A program made the translations under genes and the position numbers. From Parachlamydia sp. (GTDB taxonomy: Bacteria; Chlamydiota; Chlamydiia; Chlamydiales; Parachlamydiaceae): a stretch of DNA of 13,370 nt. Where the stretch lies: the NCBI GenBank assembly GCA_021298935.1, contig JAJTHR010000252.1, forward strand, positions 1-13,370. The letters run 5' to 3'. Below, piece after piece: positions 4,739 to 13,258 of the stretch (positions within the stretch are counted from its first letter, which is position 1; each line of letters opens with the position of its first letter). The notes under the pieces are model-generated. The model was given only the letters and a program-made list of their open reading frames with translations, was not told where the DNA came from and made no database searches.

Positions 4739-7627
4739 ATGAAGACAATTTCTAGACCCTTTTTTAAGATGTTCTTTTTCTCTCTCTCCTGTTTTGCATT
4801 TAACCATGCGGATGATCTCCAGTGGAAAGGGGCGAATGAATCGTATTTGGAGAACGTGTTAGGGGGAGGAGTGACTTTTTTGGAAGATAAGTTTTCCTAT
4901 GAACCGAAACCTCAAAAATTTAATCCTTACGACCGGATTTTTTTCACGAACAATTCCTCTGAAAAAACAATTAAAGGATTTAAGGCAACTGGCGCTGAAA
5001 TTGCTTTTGGATCTTTTATCTTTCACGGCGATAAGGAATTATCAATCGACCTGGCAAACAAAAATACCCTCTCTCTTTATCACAATAAGGGAGTTGTGAA
5101 TTTGGGAGCCCAGCCGGTTATTTTTCATTTGGACCAAGGAGCGACCTTAAATTTTTGCGGCACTTGCTCGGATAATCTAGTAACAACTTTTGAAACACCT
5201 GTTCACTACCAAGTGGATAATGGGGCAAGCATCCACTTTAGCGGGCAATCATGTACAGGACCTGCGCAATTTCATTTGAATCATAGCCATTTGATCTTTT
5301 CAGGACACTCAAATGGAGAGAAGGCCGCTGTTCATTTAGGCAATCATTCGACACTGAATATATCCACAACTAACAGCGCCCATTCTTTGAATTCAATAAC
5401 AAGTGATTCTACCTCGCTTCTTCAATTAAATAATGCCTCATTAAATTTGGGAAATGCAGGCACGGATGATGTGTTAAATGGAACAGTCAGCGGGAATGCT
5501 TCCTCTTATTTAGTTAAACAAGGATCTGGCACACTCTCTTTAAAAGGTGATTGTCAAAGCTTTTCCGGTACAATTGTCGCAGCCAATGGAAAAGTCATTC
5601 TTGAAAAAAATTTAGGGGGGAATGTTGAGGTTGGGAAAGCGGTATTTGAATTTGATGATAAAGCAAATGCCGGTTCAAACATCATCAATGTCACACAGGG
5701 CCATGTGGTATTTAAAAAAGAAAGTACTGCGGGAATTTCTCAAATCAATGTCAGGGATGGGGGAATAGCCTTTCAGAATCAGGCTCAAGGTGGGCAAGCT
5801 GTTTTGAGCCTAGGGGAAAATTCGACATTATCACTGGATCAAAATAATTCACTAGGCGCGTTGAATAGTGATCAAGGTTCCTCTACTTTTTTAAATTCTT
5901 TTGCTTTGACACTTGGGAGCCAGGGTCATGAATGCAGATTGGCAGGAGAGATAATTGGAAACCCTGAATCAAAATTAATCAAGGAAGGAATGGGGACGTT
6001 GTTTCTCCATGGAAATCATGCTTCATTTTTTGGCGATACTGTCATTAACGGAGGCATCCTCGCCTTGTCGGGGGGGCACTTAGGTGGTAACCTCATTGCC
6101 AATCAGGCAACACGAGTGGTTGGAGCTGGTTCAATTGCAAAGAATCTGATTAATCAGGATGGATGGATTGCGTTGAATGCGAATGAAAACCTCACTATAG
6201 GGGGGGATTTTTTTCAAAGCGAGAAGGGAGAATGCCATCTGCAAATGAATAGAAAAGGGGAATGCAGCCGTATTGCAGTGGGCGGTACTGCCTCTCTCAA
6301 TGACAGCACACTTAAGATAAGCGGTGATTTTCGCCTTTGCTGTCCCTATGTCATCCTGGATGCGAATAAAATTGACGGGAGCTTTGGGGAAAGTGATTTG
6401 GTAAAACTCCCATCTACCATTGAATTGTTGAAAAATCTGGAAACGGCCGAGAATCGGGAAAAAATGGTCCTAAGGTTTGTTCCCCATCTTGATCGGGAAG
6501 AATTGTCATCCACACAGCAAAGTATTGCTCTTCAACTTAAAAACATTAACTCCTTAAGTGATGAGCACGAAAAATGTCTGCTTGGATTCCTCCAGCTAGA
6601 GGAAAAAGAGATCCCGCATGCATTAGATCAAGTATCTGGCGATACTTATACCCATTTTTTTCTGGCTAATGAGCGGGCGACTGGACAGTTTATTCGACGG
6701 CTCTATACACCTTTACGTGCGATTTCAATTGACCATGATTGCGAAGAGCTGTGCATGAACCAATCCATTGCTTGGGGCGATGTGGAAGCCGGTAAAACAT
6801 TTAAAAATGGAAAGCATGGCTATAGCATGCTTGAATATAACATGACAGCAGGCGTTCAGCGCTCCATGAATGATTGGCTGACCGAAAGCTGCCCTTTATC
6901 TGCTTTGATCCCCTGCGACTGGCTTGTCGGTTGGACGGCGGGTTTGGCAGGGAGCTACTCTTATCTAAGCTATGATTTTGATCATGACGATGAAGCCCTT
7001 TTACATGATACAAAAGGAGCCATTTATGCGCTTCTCACTAAATCCATGTACTATGTCCTGACTGACTTTATTTTTGGCTATACCACAGGTCATTTGGACA
7101 GGTCGATTAAGTGCGGATGCCTAAATGAAAAATCCCACGGAAATGTGGACATGTTCAATGCCAGTTTTTATGGCGAATTGGGGTTAAACAATATTTTTTG
7201 CTGCAATTTGAGCATCCAACCCTTTGTTGGGATTGAAACAGGATATTTTAACCTGCATGGGTGCAAAGAGCATGGAGCTAAATATTTTGATCTGAATGTA
7301 AAGGGGCAGGCTGAATGTCTAACCACAAGTTATCTCGGACTTCATATATACAATTTTTCAAATGACGATTGCGCTTGGGGATTTTCTGCGGACTTTATTT
7401 GGAAGCATTTGTTTGAGCCGGATATTCACTTGGACCATCAATTTGTTTGCTTTGGCGATAAATTTTCAGTTTCAAGTCATAAAGCTAGCTTGAATGGATT
7501 AGTCGGTGCATTCACTTATTTTCAGCGTCTCAGTCATTCATGGATCATTAATGCCGAAATTTCAGGGGAAGTTTGGGAAAATTATTCCAATTTTTATTTG
7601 TCGGCCGGGTGTTCGTATAAATGGTAA
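4739..7627 (+). CDS. Cys-rich autotransporter (type V secretion), Pmp-like in architecture
   Basis: A 962-residue outer-membrane protein. Residues 1-25 are a signal peptide (MKTISRPFFK, hydrophobic FFFSLSCFAF, likely cut after NHA). The passenger (about 26-670) is a beta-helix with autotransporter-associated strand repeats. Two similar units contain LVKQGSGTLSL (from residue 258) and LIKEGMGTLFL (from 413), each followed by a GGxL-type strand and LGGN. The junction has the usual ALDQVSGDTYTHFF helix, and the C-terminal barrel starts near WGDVEAG (about 678) and ends in FYLSAGCSYKW, a proper beta-signal with terminal Trp. The mature protein has more than 20 cysteines, including CC and CGC in the barrel, which is very unusual for autotransporters but resembles chlamydial outer-membrane proteins. 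Clear FxxN/GGA[IVL] Pmp repeats are missing, so I do not call it a Pmp. No protease triad is evident. It lies 40 nt before tssM and may share its transcript. A role in host-cell contact is an inference. Confidence 0.88.
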   Translation: MKTISRPFFKMFFFSLSCFAFNHADDLQWKGANESYLENVLGGGVTFLEDKFSYEPKPQKFNPYDRIFFTNNSSEKTIKGFKATGAEIAFGSFIFHGDKELSIDLANKNTLSLYHNKGVVNLGAQPVIFHLDQGATLNFCGTCSDNLVTTFETPVHYQVDNGASIHFSGQSCTGPAQFHLNHSHLIFSGHSNGEKAAVHLGNHSTLNISTTNSAHSLNSITSDSTSLLQLNNASLNLGNAGTDDVLNGTVSGNASSYLVKQGSGTLSLKGDCQSFSGTIVAANGKVILEKNLGGNVEVGKAVFEFDDKANAGSNIINVTQGHVVFKKESTAGISQINVRDGGIAFQNQAQGGQAVLSLGENSTLSLDQNNSLGALNSDQGSSTFLNSFALTLGSQGHECRLAGEIIGNPESKLIKEGMGTLFLHGNHASFFGDTVINGGILALSGGHLGGNLIANQATRVVGAGSIAKNLINQDGWIALNANENLTIGGDFFQSEKGECHLQMNRKGECSRIAVGGTASLNDSTLKISGDFRLCCPYVILDANKIDGSFGESDLVKLPSTIELLKNLETAENREKMVLRFVPHLDREELSSTQQSIALQLKNINSLSDEHEKCLLGFLQLEEKEIPHALDQVSGDTYTHFFLANERATGQFIRRLYTPLRAISIDHDCEELCMNQSIAWGDVEAGKTFKNGKHGYSMLEYNMTAGVQRSMNDWLTESCPLSALIPCDWLVGWTAGLAGSYSYLSYDFDHDDEALLHDTKGAIYALLTKSMYYVLTDFIFGYTTGHLDRSIKCGCLNEKSHGNVDMFNASFYGELGLNNIFCCNLSIQPFVGIETGYFNLHGCKEHGAKYFDLNVKGQAECLTTSYLGLHIYNFSNDDCAWGFSADFIWKHLFEPDIHLDHQFVCFGDKFSVSSHKASLNGLVGAFTYFQRLSHSWIINAEISGEVWENYSNFYLSAGCSYKW

Positions 7628-7667
7628 AAAAGAAAATTTCGAAAATTCCAACCATTAGGATATTGCT

Positions 7668-10600
7668 ATGAAATTTCCAAAGTTTCCTAAGTTGTTTAAA
7701 TTTCCCAAATTAAAGATGCCTCAATGGCCGGGAAAATTAACACTTCCAAAGTTTTTTCGAAAAACGGATTCATCAAAATCTTTTTATCATGCCTGGAAGA
7801 TGTTTATTGGGCAGATTCCGCGTGAGTCAAGAATTATCATTAATTCGTATCAGCATTTTATCGTCCTGGGAAGCTCAAAAAGCGGTAAGACAGAACTTAT
7901 CAGAGGCCTGATTGAACAGAGCCAAGATCTATATCCTTTCGACACCTCGTATACAGCCGAGCAGGATATCCAATTTTATCTGGGGCCCAATCAAGTCATT
8001 CAGGAAATTTCTTTTGCCGCTTTAGAAGATAAATCGATTTATGGAAGAAGAAAAACGATTAAATTATGGAAAAAGCTGTATGTTCGCAGAGACCCTATCA
8101 TCATCATTGCATACGACTGTTTGGCCACTCAAAACCTGCGGGATTTAAACCGCCTTGCCCAATTGATTGCAGGTAAAGCCTCTCTTCTTTCTGAGATTAT
8201 CAAGAAGCCTCTTAAAGTCCGCATTGCATTGACGCATTTGGATCGCATTCCGGGCTATCTTGAATTTGCCCGTTTCCTTAAACAGGAAAATCTGACTTTT
8301 GAAATCAGCCTTGCCACCGATTTTGAAAGCAATGCTTTGGAAGCGGCCCTGAAGAAGTTTTTTGAAGATTTTGTCACTTTAATGCTTACCTCTTCATCCA
8401 ATCGCGATTTTACACAAATGCTTGCCTTTTCAAAAGACATGCCTTCCCATTTTAACTCGCTAGAAGAGTTTTTACGCGCACTTGTCTCAAGGGTTTCCTT
8501 TGTTAATTCCATTGAATTGGACACTCTTTCCTTTACAACCAATCAGGAATCGAGCACCTCCTTCAATGCATTTCAATGGGTCAGGCTGCCTTCCATGGAA
8601 ATATTTTTCCGTTATCCGCTGCTTAAACACCAATTGGTGGCTGCAGGCTTATGCCTTGCATTGATCAGTCCTCTATTTTATTTTTTCTATACTGAAAAAA
8701 AAGAACTTAACTTATCAAAACATGGCTTAACGCAATTGAAGCTTCATAACATTGATAAGTTTGAAACTGAAATCGTGCCCACTTACGTCAAAACATTTGA
8801 AGATCGGGATAATGGCGTTCTTGCTTATCTGACCCCCAGTTTTTTAGGCGACCAATTGAAAAGCGCTTCAAATCGTCTGGCTGAACGTATGAGAACGCGC
8901 TATATCGAACAGGAATACCGCAAAGCAGTCCTTGAAAACGAAGGGGATTTGAAATGCCTTTATTTCAATGCCGTTTTTGTTGCGACAGCTGATAATGACA
9001 TGGGAAAATTCATTTTAGAGCATTCTAAAAAAATCGCCTCTTCACTGAACTTGAGCGAAGATATTTTAAAGGCTTATATCCACTCCTGCCATAAAGTGAA
9101 TGAAAAGCAAAATGCCCTCTTCGATTTCCCTAAAGCCAATCCCTTTATTCCGTTCACAAGCTTTACACCCTGGATCAGTTTTTTCAATAAAATCGAAGAA
9201 CTCAGCGACCAGCAAATTTATGGAGAAGAAAATTTCGAAGACATTATTCTGCAGTCACGCCTCTTAAAGCTAGCTGTCGACCGTCTTTCAAAGGACCCGC
9301 TTATCCATCCGGTCGCCTCGATGCTCGAAGAGGAAACAGCAGTTGATGAATCCAACCAAAATATTCAGGTGATCAGTTGGATAGGGGAAAACGCCCCTTG
9401 CTTGCTGAACTTTTTTCAATTCATTCAGGAAAGCTCAACAGTCCCTGTTGAAATCGAAAATATGAATATTGCGCAATTTTTTGCAAAAATCCGCCAGATG
9501 TCCTCCATTAAAGATAAGCAAAACCAAACGTATAATTTTTCTACATTAGGAGGACGGCCGCGTTTTTTTCACACTAAGCTGTGGATTGATTTGGTGGTGG
9601 CCCATAATGTCGAGAAGGCCATCCAAAAATACATTGCCCTCAACCATAATTCGGGTGGAGAAGTATTCTTCAGGAATACAAACGAGGGACAAGAGCCTGC
9701 CCAGCCTCTCTTTTTGGGTCATTTCCCTTATTTTCATGATAAAGTGAACATCCCAGGCCGCTATACGCATCTGGAATATGAAAACAAGGTCCGTTCCACT
9801 GCTGAAAAGCTTGCCCACTGGGTGGATAATCTGACAGTCAATCCTGAGGATAAAAAAAGATTTACCACCTTCCTTGTGCATGAGGTGATTGACTATGTGA
9901 AGAAATATGAGAACCATTATGACAAATATTTCGAGCAGTGCAGTATTCAAAATGTCTCTTTGCAAAACTTGAAAGGCACTTTAAGGGAAATTGCACAGGA
10001 TTCATCCAGCTTTCACGACTTTCTGAAGTTCGTACGGCATCAGACCAGCGCTTTTTCAGGCCCGGTGATTAATTTAAGAAATATCAAGGATCTTAACCAT
10101 TTTGATTTTTTAAATAAATTATTGACGGTGGATAAAGAGGAAGCCCCTTACGCTAAATACCAAAAATTAATGGGTGAGCTAGCTTATGAGCTCGACAGGG
10201 ATCTTAAAAATTGTGAAAATGATCCTTACCCGCTGCAACCCTATTTGTCGAATATTGCCAAAGTGAGCGCCGATATTTTGCAAAGCAATGCCAAATCCTA
10301 CTCAAAAAAAGTGAAAGATTGTCTGAATGAAATAGGTGTGCCGGAAAATTATCAAGCCGTCTTCCTAAAGCCAATTCAACAACTTTATAAATTGGGTGTG
10401 CCCGACTTAAAGAAGTGTGTGGAAGAGAGCTGGAAATCCAAGTTTGAGCCTGTGATCGATGAGCTTTTTGCAAAGTTTCCCTTTAATAACGAAAGCTCTG
10501 ACACCATGTCTTTGGATGAATTGGAAGCCACTCTCAATCCTCAATCTCCTTTTTATAGAACGATGAAGGAAGTGATGGGAACCTGCTGCAAAAATAACGA

Positions 10601-11108
10601 GGGAACCTGGTCCCCCATTGAATCGGAAGATTTGAAGCTTAATGAAGAGATGCTTGCCAAGCTCAACCAAGCGCAAAGAATTTCTGACTTATTGTGGGAT
10701 AAGGAAGGGAATAAGCAGCCCATCAATCTGTCAATTCAAGCCATTCCATTTAAGAATAACCCGCAAGATAACCCCATTGTTGTCCTCTCTTATTTTATTT
10801 TAGGAGATCAATCGATTCGCAACCTCAATCAGACGCCTGTGTGGCAGCCATTGAAAATTGAGTGGTGGAAGAAAATTAATAGTTCTGTAGGCGTCGAGTT
10901 GATGAGCAAGTACACAAATAGCAAATCGTACAAATGCCTGCAGAAAATCAATTTTGACTGGAGCTTTTTTGAACTCTTAAAAGAGCCTCATCTGGAAGAA
11001 GAGGGGAATGTCTTTACATGGAGTATCCAGGGAGATGGCTCTGAAAATTACTCCATTTCCTTCTTATTCGATAAGAATCCTAAAAAAATATTATTGAGTG
11101 CAAAATGA
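7668..11108 (+). CDS. tssM: T6SS inner-membrane ATP/GTPase TssM (IcmF family)
   Basis: A 1146-residue protein, within the usual TssM range. An odd Lys/Pro/Phe-rich tail of repeated FPK units fills residues 2-30. A G-domain follows, with P-loop GSSKSGKT (68-75), a Walker-B-like strand IIIIAYD (144-150) and THLDRIPGY (189-197), which corresponds to the TKxDLxPGF box of IcmF proteins with Lys replaced by His. One transmembrane helix (about 323-341) leads to a long periplasmic part (about 345-1146) containing the helical IcmF-related region and a beta-rich C-terminus that should contact TssJ. Typical TssM has an extra transmembrane hairpin before the P-loop; here it is absent, and no upstream start can supply it. 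AGGA at 7657-7660 gives 7-nt spacing to the ATG. The stop overlaps the tssJ start (ATGA). IcmF of type IVB systems is the alternative, but tssF and tssJ argue for T6SS. Confidence 0.9.
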   Translation: MKFPKFPKLFKFPKLKMPQWPGKLTLPKFFRKTDSSKSFYHAWKMFIGQIPRESRIIINSYQHFIVLGSSKSGKTELIRGLIEQSQDLYPFDTSYTAEQDIQFYLGPNQVIQEISFAALEDKSIYGRRKTIKLWKKLYVRRDPIIIIAYDCLATQNLRDLNRLAQLIAGKASLLSEIIKKPLKVRIALTHLDRIPGYLEFARFLKQENLTFEISLATDFESNALEAALKKFFEDFVTLMLTSSSNRDFTQMLAFSKDMPSHFNSLEEFLRALVSRVSFVNSIELDTLSFTTNQESSTSFNAFQWVRLPSMEIFFRYPLLKHQLVAAGLCLALISPLFYFFYTEKKELNLSKHGLTQLKLHNIDKFETEIVPTYVKTFEDRDNGVLAYLTPSFLGDQLKSASNRLAERMRTRYIEQEYRKAVLENEGDLKCLYFNAVFVATADNDMGKFILEHSKKIASSLNLSEDILKAYIHSCHKVNEKQNALFDFPKANPFIPFTSFTPWISFFNKIEELSDQQIYGEENFEDIILQSRLLKLAVDRLSKDPLIHPVASMLEEETAVDESNQNIQVISWIGENAPCLLNFFQFIQESSTVPVEIENMNIAQFFAKIRQMSSIKDKQNQTYNFSTLGGRPRFFHTKLWIDLVVAHNVEKAIQKYIALNHNSGGEVFFRNTNEGQEPAQPLFLGHFPYFHDKVNIPGRYTHLEYENKVRSTAEKLAHWVDNLTVNPEDKKRFTTFLVHEVIDYVKKYENHYDKYFEQCSIQNVSLQNLKGTLREIAQDSSSFHDFLKFVRHQTSAFSGPVINLRNIKDLNHFDFLNKLLTVDKEEAPYAKYQKLMGELAYELDRDLKNCENDPYPLQPYLSNIAKVSADILQSNAKSYSKKVKDCLNEIGVPENYQAVFLKPIQQLYKLGVPDLKKCVEESWKSKFEPVIDELFAKFPFNNESSDTMSLDELEATLNPQSPFYRTMKEVMGTCCKNNEGTWSPIESEDLKLNEEMLAKLNQAQRISDLLWDKEGNKQPINLSIQAIPFKNNPQDNPIVVLSYFILGDQSIRNLNQTPVWQPLKIEWWKKINSSVGVELMSKYTNSKSYKCLQKINFDWSFFELLKEPHLEEEGNVFTWSIQGDGSENYSISFLFDKNPKKILLSAK

Positions 11109-11569
11109 TGCAAAAACTTGCCATTCTCCTTATGGTTTTGATGAGTAGCTGTACAGTCCAGGACTTCAGCGACAATATTGTATCCAATGTGCCTATTGTG
11201 AATTACTTTGCAGGATGCAATTACTGCACTGTTAAAATAAGAAGCAGCAAAAATACAAATTGCGGCGCACCCTTTTATTTAATTGTAAAAGAAACCAATT
11301 TTCCCACGTTTCTGTCTGAAGATTATCCGCAAATTGCAAACATGCTGAACCATCCGCCTGAAGGGGATCCTTGTTTTGGCACTTATTGCATCATTCCGGG
11401 AAAAGATCAAATGTTTACTGTGGAGAGGCCTCAAGGAGCATGTTCGCTCGGTTTTTACTTTCTATTCACCGAGCCCGGGAAAATTTGGAAGCAGATTGTG
11501 GAGATCATTGATGGGGCTCCAGTGATAAGAATCGTATTAGATGGCAATGAAGTAATATCCATTGGATGA
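11105..11569 (+). CDS. tssJ: T6SS outer-membrane lipoprotein TssJ (SciN family), Cys-rich
   Basis: A 154-residue lipoprotein. The N-terminus MMQKLAILLMVLMSSC is a short type II signal with lipobox MSSC, so Cys16 should be lipidated. The mature part fits the TssJ beta-sandwich: FYLIVKETN, FLSEDYPQIA, IIPGKDQ and GFYFLFTEPGKIWKQIVE, which ends in the family's aromatic strand and Trp. Six further cysteines (38, 41, 53, 90, 95, 113) are unusual for TssJ and could form disulfides in the periplasm. TssJ anchors the TssM periplasmic tip to the outer membrane. Its start overlaps the tssM stop by four bases (ATGA), and the second ATG follows at once. Position directly after tssM makes the call stronger than the sequence alone would. 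Confidence 0.75.
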   Translation: MMQKLAILLMVLMSSCTVQDFSDNIVSNVPIVNYFAGCNYCTVKIRSSKNTNCGAPFYLIVKETNFPTFLSEDYPQIANMLNHPPEGDPCFGTYCIIPGKDQMFTVERPQGACSLGFYFLFTEPGKIWKQIVEIIDGAPVIRIVLDGNEVISIG

Positions 11570-11572
11570 TAC

Positions 11573-13243
11573 ATGAAAAAAGTCTTCCATTTTGACACAT
11601 TCATCAAGCAATGGTGGTCGGGCAATGCAGCCCCTCTGCCTTATGATTTAGAAGAATGGATTAAGAATAGTTATGTAAGTCCTGAGGATTTTTGGGAGGA
11701 GCTGTTCTCGCAGCAAGAGCAGCTGCTTCCTCCTTCGCAAAGTCAGTTGGGGGAAACTTATGATTTCTATCATGATTGCATCACCCGGCACCTTAAAAAA
11801 AATCCTTGCGCCATTTCCTTTTACAACGGGGATAAGTATCCTGACGTTTGGTCATATGAAAGAATCCACACTTGCGTCAATTACCATGTGGAGGAATGGG
11901 CGCATGATCAGCTAAAAAGCGGGGAGCTGATTGCCATCGTGGGTGAGCCCGGTATTCATTTGACTTTAGCTCTTTTTACATCACTCCGTTTTGGCTTAAA
12001 AATTTGTTTTCTACCCACTAACAGTCCATTACTGGGGAAGGGACGGATCATCCAGTTCCTCTCCGAACTTAAGCCTCACTATATTGTGACACAAGATCCT
12101 GACTTCTTAATCAATGGAATTCAAAGGCTCCCGATTAACGAAAAAAAAACGGATGAACAAACCCACGCTCCCTTTTCTTTTTCCTACTCAGCCTCAAGTG
12201 ATCTACAGATCACAGTTTCTCTTCTGGAGCAAGAAGAGCTTAAGCTTGTTCCCTTAAGCGCCCATCAAGCCTACTTAAATGCGCTGCGCGATGCCTTATT
12301 GACATTCAACTTGGTTCAGCACACTCATTGGGCAGCTCCTTTAGCATGTCCCTTTCGCACAGAACCCTGCAGCACTTTTACTCATTTTTTAAGCGGGGCC
12401 ACACGTCTTCATGTGACCGAAGGCGCCCTTCAAAAAAATCCCTCCCTTCTTGAAGACGAACGGATACATCTATTAGGACTGAACGAAAGATTGCAAAAGC
12501 TATGGGAGAGGAGCGGCGGCTTGCCCGCCCGCTATTTAAAATGGTGTTATAAAGATATTGACAACCCCAAAGGGTTTAACCAGCTCCCTCAATTTAATGT
12601 CTGCATGGACAATTCTTCAGGAGGGGCCATTCTGTTTTCAAAACCATCTGCTGATCCCTATAATGTCTACGTCCAACCGACCCTCGGGACGCCTTGGACA
12701 CTCAGTGATTATAATGGAAGCGGCCAGGAAAGCCTGACAGGATTTGGCATTTTTGAACTGACAGCCCAGACAAGCAAAGGGAATTTGACAGCCACGCAAT
12801 TCGGCCATCAGTTAATGCTTACAGGTGTTGTGCAGCCCTCCCGTTCGGGTTTGAAATTTCCAATCGATCAGGTTGAGCAGTCTATTTCAGAACTCCCCTT
12901 TGTGGAAGATTGCATGCTGCAAGCCATTCCAAAAGCTGGCACCCCCTTCACCCAGAATTTTATTCTACTGGTGTTTGTCAATCCATTAACGGACGACATC
13001 CAGCAAACCGCATGGACAGCTGAAATTGAAAGACAAATAACAGGCGATTTAGGGAGCGGGTATTTGCCTGATAGAATTGAATATTTTGCCCTCATCCCTA
13101 GAAGAAACCTGCTAGGAATTGATAGGAATTGGTGTGCGAATCAGTACCGGTCGGGATTGCTTTTTAAAAAGAAAGATTTGACCCATTACAAATTGATTGG
13201 CGCTTTAAAGAAACTTGCTCAAGAGTTTGCTAAAGAAAGTTAA
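11573..13243 (+). CDS. ANL-superfamily (AMP-binding) protein, probable pseudoenzyme, in the T6SS operon
   Basis: A 556-residue protein with the overall layout of adenylate-forming enzymes (acyl-CoA synthetases, fatty acyl-AMP ligases). Residues 62-173 match the N-terminal subdomain: SYERIHTCVNY, KSGELIAIVGEPGIH, LRFGLKICFLPTN and the LKPHYIVT strand. Residues about 415-530 match the C-terminal lid: LKFPIDQVEQSI, LPFVEDC and YFALIPRRNLLGIDR. The key catalytic parts look lost. The phosphate loop [SG]GTTGxPK is replaced by YSASSDLQITV (205-215), no YGxTE is seen, the hinge GRxDxxIK is altered to GVVQPSRSG, and the usual Lys of GK[IV]DR is missing (LLGIDR). It is 3 nt after tssJ, so it is surely co-transcribed with the T6SS genes. 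There is no signal or membrane segment, so it is cytoplasmic. A scaffold, immunity or regulatory role in the T6SS is speculation. Confidence 0.75.
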   Translation: MKKVFHFDTFIKQWWSGNAAPLPYDLEEWIKNSYVSPEDFWEELFSQQEQLLPPSQSQLGETYDFYHDCITRHLKKNPCAISFYNGDKYPDVWSYERIHTCVNYHVEEWAHDQLKSGELIAIVGEPGIHLTLALFTSLRFGLKICFLPTNSPLLGKGRIIQFLSELKPHYIVTQDPDFLINGIQRLPINEKKTDEQTHAPFSFSYSASSDLQITVSLLEQEELKLVPLSAHQAYLNALRDALLTFNLVQHTHWAAPLACPFRTEPCSTFTHFLSGATRLHVTEGALQKNPSLLEDERIHLLGLNERLQKLWERSGGLPARYLKWCYKDIDNPKGFNQLPQFNVCMDNSSGGAILFSKPSADPYNVYVQPTLGTPWTLSDYNGSGQESLTGFGIFELTAQTSKGNLTATQFGHQLMLTGVVQPSRSGLKFPIDQVEQSISELPFVEDCMLQAIPKAGTPFTQNFILLVFVNPLTDDIQQTAWTAEIERQITGDLGSGYLPDRIEYFALIPRRNLLGIDRNWCANQYRSGLLFKKKDLTHYKLIGALKKLAQEFAKES

Positions 13244-13258
13244 AAAAAGAGTCATCTT

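Noticed and set aside
4739..7627. Chlamydial polymorphic membrane protein (Pmp)
   Set aside because: The overall layout and Cys content fit, but the passenger lacks repeated FxxN and GGA[IVL] motifs; the repeats are of the general autotransporter strand type.
9546..10676. Minus-strand open frames opposite tssM
   Set aside because: They lie fully inside a well-supported gene with clear domain matches and show no family features or start signals.
2323..11108. Type IVB (Dot/Icm) secretion genes icmH and icmF
   Set aside because: tssL and tssM are related to these, but TssF and a TssJ-like lipoprotein are specific to T6SS, and no other Dot/Icm gene is seen.
11573..13243. An active acyl-CoA synthetase or non-ribosomal adenylation enzyme
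   Set aside because: The GTTGxPK loop and the catalytic Lys of the GKxDR motif are not found at the expected places.
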